Part shown: positions 7,399 to 13,983 of the stretch, in pieces | Position numbering within the stretch: position 1 is the stretch's first letter | Layout: each line of letters begins with the position of its first letter | Assembly: GCA_036406615.1 (NCBI GenBank) | Contig: DASXAQ010000025.1 | Location: 1 to 16,179, forward strand | Length of the DNA stretch: 16,179 bases | Reading direction: 5' to 3' | From: DASXAQ01 sp036406615 | GTDB taxonomy: Bacteria; Actinomycetota; UBA4738 | Notes under the pieces: model-generated | Databases searched by the model: none | Told to the model about the DNA's origin: nothing | What the model saw: only the letters and a program-made list of their open reading frames with translations | Program-made: the position numbers and the translations under genes

Positions 7399-7427
7399 AA
7401 GGTAGCACCCAAGATGTGGGCACTCAA
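7399..7427 (-). promoter_or_regulatory. Promoter of glpR-translin
   Basis: On the minus strand, -35 TTGAGT (7427-7422) is followed by exactly 17 bases and -10 TACCTT (7404-7399). The start of transcription would be near 7392, giving a leader of about 50 bases that includes the glpR Shine-Dalgarno sequence. This suggests glpR and the translin gene can be expressed separately from galU-glp-moaC. Confidence 0.5.
7407..7421 (-). promoter_or_regulatory. Possible operator copy 1, inside the glpR promoter spacer
   Basis: GCCCACATCTTGGGT matches copy 2 at 12 of the first 14 positions and fills almost the entire -35/-10 spacer. A protein bound here would block RNA polymerase. Confidence 0.4.
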
Positions 7428-7526
7428 CGACATTTCGGCACAAAATCGCGCCGCCGGCTCGATTCGGGTGCGTTCGGACCGGTTCGCCGCGTTCGCGCCT
7501 CGGCCGCGATGCGTCGCGATTCGCGC

Positions 7527-7982
7527 TCAGCCGCGCGCGTAGTCGCCGCTCTTGCCGCCGGATTTGGCGACCAGGTGCAACTCGCCGATCTCGGCGGCGC
7601 GGTCGTACGCCTTGGCGGTGTCGTACAGCGACAGCGCGGCCACCGCGGCGGCCGTCAGCGCCTCCATCTCGACGCCGGTTCGGTCGTTCGCCTTCACCGT
7701 GGCCTCGATGCGGATCGCGCCGGCGGCCGCGTCGGGCTCCAGCACCACGCTGGCGCCGGTGATCGCGATCGGGTGGCAGAACGGGAGCAGCTCGGGCGTC
7801 CGCTTGGCGGCCATCAGCCCCGCGACCTTCGCCGCCTCCAACGGGTCGCCCTTCTTCGTGCCCGCCTGCAGGGCGCCGACCGCCTCGGTCGTCATGCGGA
7901 TGACGCACTCGGCGACGGCGACGCGCTCGGTGACGTCCTTCGCCCCCACCTCGACGATGCGGGCGGCCCGCTCCTGGCTCAT
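7527..7982 (-). CDS. moaC: Cyclic pyranopterin monophosphate synthase MoaC
   Basis: A 151-residue protein, the normal MoaC length. It converts the cyclic intermediate made by MoaA from GTP into cPMP, the second stage of molybdenum-cofactor synthesis, in the cytosol as a hexamer. Conserved family segments are all present: KKGD at 43-46, GLMAAKRTPELLPFCHP at 55-71 with the active-site histidine, TGVEMEALT at 102-110, YDTAKAYDR at 120-128 and KSGGKSG at 140-146. The start ATG overlaps the glp stop codon (ATGA), so translation should be coupled. No moaA, moaD or moaE is in the window. About 185 bases separate it from glpR, holding the glpR promoter. Confidence 0.96.
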   Translation of the reverse strand: MSQERAARIVEVGAKDVTERVAVAECVIRMTTEAVGALQAGTKKGDPLEAAKVAGLMAAKRTPELLPFCHPIAITGASVVLEPDAAAGAIRIEATVKANDRTGVEMEALTAAAVAALSLYDTAKAYDRAAEIGELHLVAKSGGKSGDYARG

Positions 7983-9373
7983 GCGTCGTCTTCGAGCGCC
8001 CGGAACAGCATGACCCGGACTTCGGAGCCGGCCTCCGCCGTCTCCACCCCCGGCGGGATGATCGCCAGGCCGTTGGCCTTCGTCACGGTCGTGAGCAGAT
8101 TGGACGCGCCCGGGCCGGTGCTGGCGGCATGCCAGCGCCCCTGGTCGCGCGACACGCGCACGCGCGCGAACACCGTCTTCTGCTTCGGGCCGGAGACGTC
8201 GCTTTCGAGCACGGCGGTGACCTCGGGGCGGAAGATGTCTCGCCGGCCCATCATCTTGAGCAGCGCCGGGCGGATGAACACCTCGAACGACACGAACACC
8301 GACACGGGGTTGCCCGGCAGGCCGAAGTACGGCTTGCCCTCGATCATCCCGAACCCCTGCGGCATGCCCGGCTGCATCGCGACCTTGTAGAACTCCACGT
8401 CGCCGCGGCGGAAGAACGCCTTCTTCACGACGTCGCGCTCGCCCACCGAAACGCCCCCCGAGCTGACGAACACGTCCGATCGGATGGCCAGCCCCAGCAC
8501 CGACTCGCGAAGCGCGTCGGGGTCGTCGCGCACGATCCCGCCGAGGTACGGGGCGGCGCCCGCCTCGCGCAGGCCGCCGAACAGCGTGAACGAGTTCGAA
8601 TCGCGGATCATGCCGAACGGCGCGGGGCGTCCGGGCTCGACCAGCTCGTCGCCCGTCGACAGCACGGCCACGCGCGGGCGCGGATACACGAACACCGAGG
8701 CCCGGCCCGACGCCGCCAGCAGCCCCAGCTCCGCGGCGCCGATCTTTCGGCCCTTCGGCACGAGCACCTCGCCACCGCGCGCGTCCTGGCCGGCCGGGCG
8801 CACGTTGGCGCCCTCCGGCAGCGCGCGCTGGATGTACACGTGCTCGCCCTCCGCGTACGTCATCTCGACCGGGATCACGCAGTCGGAGCCCGCGGGGACC
8901 GGCGCGCCGGTCGCGATGCGCAGCGACTCGTCCATGCCCACGGTCCCCTCGGCCGGGTGCCCGGCCGCGGCGCGGCCCACGATCCGCAGCTTGATCGGGC
9001 TGTCCTGCGTCGCCTCCGCGACGTCGACCGCACGCACCGCGAACCCGTCCATGGCGGAGGAGGAGAACGGCGGCATGTCCATCTGTGCCGTCACGTCCCC
9101 GGCCATCACGCACGCGTGCGCCTCCGGCAGGGGAAGCTCGATGGGGGTCAGCGACGGGATGCTCTCCAGGATCCACGCGCGAACCTCGTCGACGTCGCGA
9201 AGCTCGTCGTCGTCCGCGTGGGCGTGCGCGTGGTGCGCACCGGACGCGGCGGCGGGCCTGGCGGGCGGCGAATCCGGGCGAGCTCCACGCTCCCCGCGCT
9301 CGGCTGCCTCTTCGTGAGGCGGCGCCACGGGGAACTCGGGCTTGGGATCGGGCGAGAAGCCGTAGTCGGACAT
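7979..9373 (-). CDS. glp: Gephyrin-like molybdotransferase Glp / MoeA
   Basis: A 464-residue MoeA-type enzyme that inserts molybdate into adenylylated molybdopterin. Family motifs are PPFSSSAMDG at 101-110, STGDEL at 239-244, SGGVSVGERD at 305-314 and GLPGNPVSV at 351-359, so the active site looks intact. The first 58 residues are an extension rich in Pro, Glu and Ala that ends with HHAHAHADDD (47-56), absent from ordinary MoeA proteins. In actinobacteria the copy lying next to galU is Glp, which in Corynebacterium also binds FtsZ and the membrane protein GlpR; the likely glpR gene two places downstream supports the same reading here. It starts two bases after the galU stop and overlaps moaC by four bases, so the three form one operon. 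A divisome role is inferred from homology and context only. Confidence 0.92.
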   Translation of the reverse strand: MSDYGFSPDPKPEFPVAPPHEEAAERGERGARPDSPPARPAAASGAHHAHAHADDDELRDVDEVRAWILESIPSLTPIELPLPEAHACVMAGDVTAQMDMPPFSSSAMDGFAVRAVDVAEATQDSPIKLRIVGRAAAGHPAEGTVGMDESLRIATGAPVPAGSDCVIPVEMTYAEGEHVYIQRALPEGANVRPAGQDARGGEVLVPKGRKIGAAELGLLAASGRASVFVYPRPRVAVLSTGDELVEPGRPAPFGMIRDSNSFTLFGGLREAGAAPYLGGIVRDDPDALRESVLGLAIRSDVFVSSGGVSVGERDVVKKAFFRRGDVEFYKVAMQPGMPQGFGMIEGKPYFGLPGNPVSVFVSFEVFIRPALLKMMGRRDIFRPEVTAVLESDVSGPKQKTVFARVRVSRDQGRWHAASTGPGASNLLTTVTKANGLAIIPPGVETAEAGSEVRVMLFRALEDDA

Positions 9374-9375
9374 CG

Positions 9376-10251
9376 CTACAACAGTTTCCTACGCTGCACC
9401 AGGTCGACAAGGTACTCGCGGAACGGGCCCCCCAGGTCCTCGCGGTCGATGGCCAGCTCGACGGTCGCGCGCAGATAGTCCAGCTTGTTGCCGATGTCGT
9501 AGCGGATACCTTCGAAGACGTAGGCGTACACGGCCTGCTGCTCGGCGAGCATCGTCAGCGCCGACGTCAGCTGGATCTCGCCCTTCGCGTCGGGCGTCAC
9601 CTGGCGAAGCGCGTCGAAGATCTCCGGCGTCAGCACGTAACCGAAGATGACGGCCAGATTCGACGGCGCGACCTCGGGCGCAGGCTTCTCGACGATCCGC
9701 AGCACGCGCGCGACGTTCTCGTCGACGAACTCCGGCTCGACGGCGCCGTACAGGTGGATCTCGCCCCGCGGCACCTCGCGCACGCAGATGACGCTTCGAC
9801 CGTAGCGGTCGTACACCCGCATCATCTCGGGCAACAGGTCGCCCGAGGTGATGATCTCGTCGCCCAGCAGGACGACGAACGGTTCGCCGGCGACGTGGGG
9901 CTCGGCCATGGCCACCGCCGCGCCCAGGCCGAGGGGCTCGGGCTGGCGGATGTAGTGGACCTTCGCCATGTCCGAGATGCCGCGGACCTGCTTCAGCTCG
10001 TCGAACTTCCCGGACTGCTCCAGGCGGACCTCGAGCTCGAACGAGCGGTCGAAATGGTCCTCGATGGTGCGCTTGCCACGGCCCGTCACGATCAGCAGGT
10101 CTTCGATGCCGGCCTGCACGGCGGCTTCGACGACGTACTGGATGGCCGGCTTGTCGACGACCGGCAGCATCTCCTTCGGCTGCGACTTCGTGGCCGGCAG
10201 AAACCGCGTGCCGAGTCCCGCAGCCGGGATGACCGCCTTCCTCACCTTCAT
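9376..10251 (-). CDS. galU: UTP-glucose-1-phosphate uridylyltransferase
   Basis: A 291-residue protein of normal GalU length. It makes UDP-glucose from UTP and glucose-1-phosphate in the cytosol, feeding cell-wall and exopolysaccharide glycosylation. The nucleotide-binding signature GLGTRFLPATKSQPKEMLP lies at residues 12-30, the QPEPLGLGAA segment at 103-112, the metal-binding LLGDE at 128-132 and a VEKPAPE sugar-phosphate segment further on. The ATG at 10251 has GAGGG seven bases upstream. It is first in the galU-glp-moaC operon. The galU-glp pairing is widely kept in actinobacteria. Confidence 0.97.
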   Translation of the reverse strand: MKVRKAVIPAAGLGTRFLPATKSQPKEMLPVVDKPAIQYVVEAAVQAGIEDLLIVTGRGKRTIEDHFDRSFELEVRLEQSGKFDELKQVRGISDMAKVHYIRQPEPLGLGAAVAMAEPHVAGEPFVVLLGDEIITSGDLLPEMMRVYDRYGRSVICVREVPRGEIHLYGAVEPEFVDENVARVLRIVEKPAPEVAPSNLAVIFGYVLTPEIFDALRQVTPDAKGEIQLTSALTMLAEQQAVYAYVFEGIRYDIGNKLDYLRATVELAIDREDLGGPFREYLVDLVQRRKLL

Positions 10252-10258
10252 TCGGGAC

Positions 10259-10285
10259 CCCTCCCCGCAGAGGGCAGGAAGTCTA
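10259..10285 (-). promoter_or_regulatory. galU promoter, Shine-Dalgarno and leader hairpin
   Basis: The -10 candidate TAGACT (10285-10280, 4 of 6 to consensus) predicts a leader of about 22 bases. The Shine-Dalgarno GAGGG (10263-10259) can pair with CCCTC (10274-10270) across a 6-base loop, so the ribosome site may be partly hidden at the 5' end of the transcript. No good -35 box was seen. Confidence 0.35.
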
Positions 10286-10290
10286 GTCGG

Positions 10291-11949
10291 TCAATGCGTC
10301 CACACGAACCCCGGCGGGGGCGGATCGCACAGGACGTGATCCTCGGCGCGCATCGATTTCAGGATCGTCAGGAAGTCCGGGTTCGAGGCCTGGTTGTTCA
10401 GCTGGTCCGGATCCGCCACCAGGTCGTAGAGCTCCTCTTCGCCGGTGGCGTACTGGATGTACACGTCGTCGGCCGAGCGCACACCGCAGTACCCCGGATT
10501 CGACGGGCTCCCCTGATGCTCCAGCAGCACGTCGGGACGCCAATCCATCCCGGGGTCCTTCATCAGCGGGAGGAGGCTGAGCCCTTCGGTCCCCGGCATC
10601 GTGGTGCCCGCCGCGTCGGCGATGGTGGCGGCCAGGTCGACGTTGGACACGACCGAGGCGTCGGTCCGCGGCGCGATCCCCAGCGCGTCCCACCGGATGA
10701 TGAACGGCGTTCGGATCGACTCCTCGTACGGGACGAGCTTGCCCTCGAGGCGGTGCGAGCCAAGCTCCATCCCCTGGTCCGACAGGAAAATCAACAGGGT
10801 GTTGGACAGGCGTCCGTCGGCCTGGAGCTCGTCCACGACGTGCCCGACCATGTCGTCGACCGACCGCAGCGTCTCGAACTGGTGCTCGTACTCGAGCTGG
10901 TCCTTCTGAATGCGGTGCGGCGTCAGCAGCGGGAGGCGCTGCACGTAGTGGGGCTTGTCGGAGACGTCGGCTTCGTTGAAGTTGGGCTGGTCGGTCAGGT
11001 TGGGCACCAGGCCGGCGAGCGACCCGGCGTACTTCGGCGCCGGCGTCATCGGCGAGTGCGGGGCGCGCGGCGCCAGATACAGGAACAGGGGCTGATCGGC
11101 GGGCGTGGAGTCGATGAACGCCTGCGCCTGCTCGTCGAACACGGTCGTGGAGTACGACGCGGGACTCGAACCGAAATGCAGCTTGGTGCCGTTGTCCGTC
11201 GCCTCCCAGTCGTAGTACGCGGCGTTCTCGCGAACGTCGAGCGTGGCGAACCACGAGTCCCAGCCCGGCGGGATGTAGTTGTGGTACGGGACCGAGTACC
11301 CGTTCAGGTACTTGCCGACCAGGCCGGTCCGGTATCCCTGCGCGTGCAGCACGGTCGCGATCGTGTTCTGGTCGTCGCCCCGCTGCGTGAAGAGATGGAA
11401 GCCGCCGTCGTCGTTGTTCAGGTAGATCCCGTTCGTGTGTGAGTAGGTGCCGGTCAGGATCGTCGCGCGGCTCGGGCAGCACAGCGGATCGGAGATGATC
11501 CCGTTCGGGGCGAACGACACCCCCTCGTCGGTCAAGCCGGCCTGGAGCTTCGGCATGAAGGACATCTCGTCCCACCGCTGGTCGTCGGTCAGGATCAGCA
11601 CGACGTTCGGCTGCACGATGAACGCGTCGGTGCTGGTCGCTTCGCCGTCCGACGTCACCACCGTGATGGGCCCCGTGGTGGCGCCCTGGGGAACCGTGGC
11701 CGAGATCGTGGCGTCGTCGTCGACCGTGAACGAGGCGCTGGTGCCGTTGAACTGGACGTCGGTCGCGTCGGCGAACCCCGCCCCCGAGATCGTGACCTGG
11801 ACGCCGACCGGGCCCTTCGGCGGGGAGAATCCCGTGATCGCCTGGGCGAGCGCCGCCTTGGGAACCACGGCCACCATGAGGATCGCGGCCGCGACCAGAC
11901 CGAGCATTCGCATTCGAGCCCGCAACGACGCCGAACCGGAACTGGGCAC
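10291..11949 (-). CDS. Exported sulfatase with N-terminal IPT/TIG domain
   Basis: A 552-residue exported enzyme. A signal peptide occupies 1-35 (cleavage after AALA). Residues 38-113 form an immunoglobulin-like IPT/TIG domain (ITGFSPPKGPVG, then VTISGAGFADATDVQFNG). The sulfatase domain starts at 114 with PNVVLILTDDQR; Asp122 and Asp123 are metal ligands. Cys157 in CCPSR (157-161) is the residue that would be oxidised to formylglycine, and LSDQGMELGSH appears later in the domain. It should hydrolyse sulfate esters outside the cell; the substrate is unknown. Activation needs a formylglycine-generating enzyme, not present in this window. The GTG start has GAGGGGG just upstream. The gene lies between galU and the cyclo-ligase gene, which in Mycobacterium are direct divergent neighbours, so it looks inserted. 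Confidence 0.92.
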   Translation of the reverse strand: MPSSGSASLRARMRMLGLVAAAILMVAVVPKAALAQAITGFSPPKGPVGVQVTISGAGFADATDVQFNGTSASFTVDDDATISATVPQGATTGPITVVTSDGEATSTDAFIVQPNVVLILTDDQRWDEMSFMPKLQAGLTDEGVSFAPNGIISDPLCCPSRATILTGTYSHTNGIYLNNDDGGFHLFTQRGDDQNTIATVLHAQGYRTGLVGKYLNGYSVPYHNYIPPGWDSWFATLDVRENAAYYDWEATDNGTKLHFGSSPASYSTTVFDEQAQAFIDSTPADQPLFLYLAPRAPHSPMTPAPKYAGSLAGLVPNLTDQPNFNEADVSDKPHYVQRLPLLTPHRIQKDQLEYEHQFETLRSVDDMVGHVVDELQADGRLSNTLLIFLSDQGMELGSHRLEGKLVPYEESIRTPFIIRWDALGIAPRTDASVVSNVDLAATIADAAGTTMPGTEGLSLLPLMKDPGMDWRPDVLLEHQGSPSNPGYCGVRSADDVYIQYATGEEELYDLVADPDQLNNQASNPDFLTILKSMRAEDHVLCDPPPPGFVWTH

Positions 11950-11998
11950 TGGACCCCCTCAGGTCGCCGGCTCCCGGCACCTCTCGTTCGCCGCCGGA

Positions 11999-12028
11999 CT
12001 TGTACCGGATTGCGACGAACCGCGTCAA
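11999..12028 (-). promoter_or_regulatory. Promoter of the sulfatase gene
   Basis: -35 TTGACG (12028-12023, 5 of 6) and -10 TACAAG (12004-11999, 4 of 6) are separated by 18 bases on the minus strand. The predicted leader is about 43 bases and contains the sulfatase Shine-Dalgarno sequence. Confidence 0.5.
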
Positions 12029-12073
12029 GCTGTGGCCAGCACGATGTCGCGGCGTGCCGTTCGGGGCGGCGCG

Positions 12074-12079
12074 TACCAT
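12074..12079 (+). promoter_or_regulatory. -10 hexamer (TACCAT) of the cyclo-ligase gene
   Basis: TACCAT (4 of 6) ends ten bases before the ATG at 12090 and overlaps the alternative ATG at 12078. If it is the real -10 box, the upstream ATG cannot be used. No -35 box was found. Confidence 0.35.
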
Positions 12080-12089
12080 GCCCGAAGCG

Positions 12090-12737
12090 ATGGAGAAGGA
12101 GCCGGCGCCGCCGACCGACGTCGACGCGGACCTGCGAGCACGAAAGCAGGCCATGCGCGCCACGGCGCAGCGGGCCCGTGCGGCGATTCCCGGCCCGGAG
12201 CTCGCGACGCGGGCAGCCGAGATCGAGCGCCGCCTGATGGCGCTGCCGGAGATGGACGGCGCCCGCATCGTCCTTGCGTTTCATGCGTTCGGATCCGAAG
12301 TGCCGACGGCGGGACTGGTGGCGCGACTGCAGCGGGAGGGCCGGAGGGTGCTGCTTCCCCAAGTCAGAGGCGAGCGGATGGAGGCGGTCGACTACCGGCC
12401 GGGCGCCGCCATGACCCGCGCGCGCTACGGGGCGATGGAGCCGGCGGGCGAGACGGCCGCGGACCCTCGCTCCGTGGACCTGGTCGTGGCGCCCGGCCTT
12501 TCGTTCGACCGCGCCGGGCGGCGCCTGGGCTACGGCGGCGGGTTCTTCGACGGATACCTCAGGCGGGTCCGGCCGGAATGCGCCGTCGTCGGGATCGCGT
12601 TCCACGAACAACTCGTCGACGAGGTGCCGGCCGGGCCGGCGGACGTGCCGGTGGGCATCGTCGTCACCGATCGCGAGGTCATCCGGGCTCCGGACGCGCC
12701 GCGTTCGGGGCCGGGTTCCGCAGCGCCGCACCTATAA
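12090..12737 (+). CDS. 5-formyltetrahydrofolate cyclo-ligase
   Basis: A 215-residue protein that uses ATP to turn 5-formyl-THF into 5,10-methenyl-THF, returning stored folate to one-carbon metabolism. The family signatures are an N-terminal basic helix (LRARKQAMRATAQ), the YGAMEP segment, and the nucleotide/phosphate loop APGLSFDRAGRRLGYGGGFFDGYL. The last part contains the family's VGIAF strand. A short Pro/Ala tail follows. I prefer the ATG at 12090 over that at 12078 because a -10-like hexamer overlaps the latter; neither has a Shine-Dalgarno sequence. In Mycobacterium the homologue (Rv0992c) is likewise followed by the zinc-ribbon gene and diverges from galU. Confidence 0.94.
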   Translation: MEKEPAPPTDVDADLRARKQAMRATAQRARAAIPGPELATRAAEIERRLMALPEMDGARIVLAFHAFGSEVPTAGLVARLQREGRRVLLPQVRGERMEAVDYRPGAAMTRARYGAMEPAGETAADPRSVDLVVAPGLSFDRAGRRLGYGGGFFDGYLRRVRPECAVVGIAFHEQLVDEVPAGPADVPVGIVVTDREVIRAPDAPRSGPGSAAPHL

Positions 12738-12738
12738 T
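12733..12738 (+). promoter_or_regulatory. Consensus -10 box (TATAAT) of the zinc-ribbon gene
   Basis: A perfect TATAAT, conspicuous in such GC-rich DNA, ends seven bases before the ATG at 12746, so the transcript would start at the A of the start codon or next to it. It contains the TAA stop codon of the upstream gene (12735-12737). No clear -35 box was seen. Confidence 0.65.
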
Positions 12739-12745
12739 CTGGCGC

Positions 12746-13159
12746 ATGCCGACCTACGAGTACGCCTGCCAATCGTGCGGGCGGCACTTCGAGATCTTCC
12801 AGCGCTTCAGCGACGACGCGCTGACGGTCTGCGACGAGTGCGGCGGGGAACTTCGAAAGGTCTTCCACCCCGCCGGCATCCTGTTCAAGGGCTCGGGCTT
12901 CTATGCCACCGATTCCCGGCGGTCGTCCTCGACCACATCGTCGGGCGGGGATGCCTCGAAGAAGGAATCGGGATCCGACTCATCGGGCTCGGGCGGCTCC
13001 GGCTCCGGCTCCGGCTCCGGGTCGGGGTCGGGCGGATCGGGTGGGTCCGGCGACTCCGGGTCGGGGTCGGGCTCCAAGTCCGGCTCGGGCGAAGGATCGA
13101 AATCGGGATCCGGCGGCGGGTCGTCGTCGTCGGGCTCACCAAAGGAGAAGTCCGCGTGA
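12746..13159 (+). CDS. FmdB-family zinc-ribbon protein, Ruc-like with Ser/Gly tail
   Basis: A 137-residue protein. The N-terminal zinc ribbon has Cys8-x2-Cys11 and Cys29-x2-Cys32, preceded by the MPTYEY start typical of FmdB proteins, and runs into FKGSGFYATDSRR. From about residue 60 to the end it is almost only Ser and Gly with a few Lys, Asp and Glu, and should be disordered. The arrangement and the FKGSGFY segment match Rv0991c of M. tuberculosis, described as the redox-regulated chaperone Ruc, in which cysteine oxidation switches on protein holding. A similar function here is inferred. Databases often call this family a transcriptional regulator, for which nothing here speaks. It has its own -10 box and probably a leaderless start. 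The mtnP-type gene begins ten bases after its stop. Confidence 0.9.
   Translation: MPTYEYACQSCGRHFEIFQRFSDDALTVCDECGGELRKVFHPAGILFKGSGFYATDSRRSSSTTSSGGDASKKESGSDSSGSGGSGSGSGSGSGSGGSGGSGDSGSGSGSKSGSGEGSKSGSGGGSSSSGSPKEKSA
12995..13018 (+). repeat. Four tandem GGCTCC hexamers within the Ser/Gly tail
   Basis: Four exact copies of GGCTCC encode alternating Gly-Ser. Degenerate TCGGG and TCCGG units continue to about 13110. Slippage in such a tract would change tail length in steps of two residues without a frameshift. Confidence 0.85.
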
Positions 13160-13169
13160 AGGCGATTCG

Positions 13170-13970
13170 ATGAGCGAACCGGTACGCGTCGGCGTGTTCG
13201 GAGGCTCGGGGTTCTATTCGTTCCTCGAGGACGTCGAGCACGTCGACGTGGAGACCCCGTACGGCGCCCCGTCCTCCCCCATCGCGGTCGGCGAGGTGAA
13301 CGGGCAACGCGTCGCCTTCATCGCGCGCCACGGCACCAAGCACGAGTTCCCGCCGCAGAAGGTGCCGTACCGGGCCAACGTATGGGCTTTGAAAGAGCTT
13401 GGGGTCGAGCGCGTCTTCGGGCCGTGCGCCGCGGGCTCGCTGCAGGCCGGCGTCAAGCCGGGCGACTTCGTCGTCTGCGACCAGCTGGTCGACTTCACGC
13501 GCGGGCGCACGTCGACGTTCTACGACGGCCCGGTCACCACGCACGTGTCGTTCGCCGACCCCTACTGCCCGACCATGCGCGCCGTCGCCCTGGAGCAGTC
13601 GCGTTCGGCGGGGCTGTCCGTGCACGACCGCGGCACCGTCGTCGTCGTCCCCGGCCCGCGGTTCTCGACCCGCGCCGAATCGGCGTTCTTCGCGCGACAG
13701 GGGTGGGAGGTCATCAACATGACCCAGCATCCCGAGGCCATCCTCGCCCGCGAGCAGGAGATGTGCTACGCGAACGTGTCGCTGATCACGGACTACGACG
13801 TGGGCGTGGAGGGCGAGGTCGAACCCGTCAGCCACGAGGAGGTCGTTCGCGTGTTCCAGGAGAACCTGGGCAGGCTGCGCGACCTGCTGTTCGCCGCGAT
13901 CGCCGCCATGCCGGCCGAGCGCGACTGCCCGTGCGCCACCGCGTTGGCGAACGCGCGCTTCGAGGTCTGA
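13170..13970 (+). CDS. mtnP: S-methyl-5'-thioadenosine phosphorylase
   Basis: A 266-residue enzyme of normal length. It splits methylthioadenosine, the by-product of polyamine and quorum-signal synthesis, into adenine and methylthioribose-1-phosphate. Motifs are the phosphate-binding GVFGGSGFY at 8-16, ARHGTKHEFPP with YRANVWALKELG, the VVVPGPRFSTRAES segment, and INMTQHPEAILAREQEMCYA followed by TDYD. The aspartates in TDYD favour adenine over hypoxanthine, so methylthioinosine or general purine nucleoside phosphorylase is less likely. GAAGG, overlapping the stop of the zinc-ribbon gene, lies seven bases before the ATG, so it is probably co-translated with that gene. It ends 13 bases from the convergent alcohol dehydrogenase gene. 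Confidence 0.92.
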   Translation: MSEPVRVGVFGGSGFYSFLEDVEHVDVETPYGAPSSPIAVGEVNGQRVAFIARHGTKHEFPPQKVPYRANVWALKELGVERVFGPCAAGSLQAGVKPGDFVVCDQLVDFTRGRTSTFYDGPVTTHVSFADPYCPTMRAVALEQSRSAGLSVHDRGTVVVVPGPRFSTRAESAFFARQGWEVINMTQHPEAILAREQEMCYANVSLITDYDVGVEGEVEPVSHEEVVRVFQENLGRLRDLLFAAIAAMPAERDCPCATALANARFEV

Positions 13971-13983
13971 GGCCGGGCTGGCC

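Noticed and set aside
7430..7526. GC-rich palindromic stretches after moaC as a terminator
   Set aside because: Only short CGCG-type arms were found, with no stable stem followed by a T-run.
9085..11442. Long plus-strand open frame opposite glp, galU and the sulfatase
   Set aside because: It is the antisense shadow of three clear genes; the His/Arg/Val-rich translation is typical of that artefact.
10283..12268. Long minus-strand frame overlapping the sulfatase and cyclo-ligase genes
   Set aside because: It is out of frame with the sulfatase and has no recognisable motifs.
12995..13110. Tandem repeats that might be a CRISPR or other array
   Set aside because: The units are 6 bases long, without spacers, and translate in frame to a Gly/Ser tail of the zinc-ribbon protein.
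13971..13983. Terminator between mtnP and the alcohol dehydrogenase gene
   Set aside because: Only a 4-base GGCC stem with a 5-base loop is present, too small to support a call.
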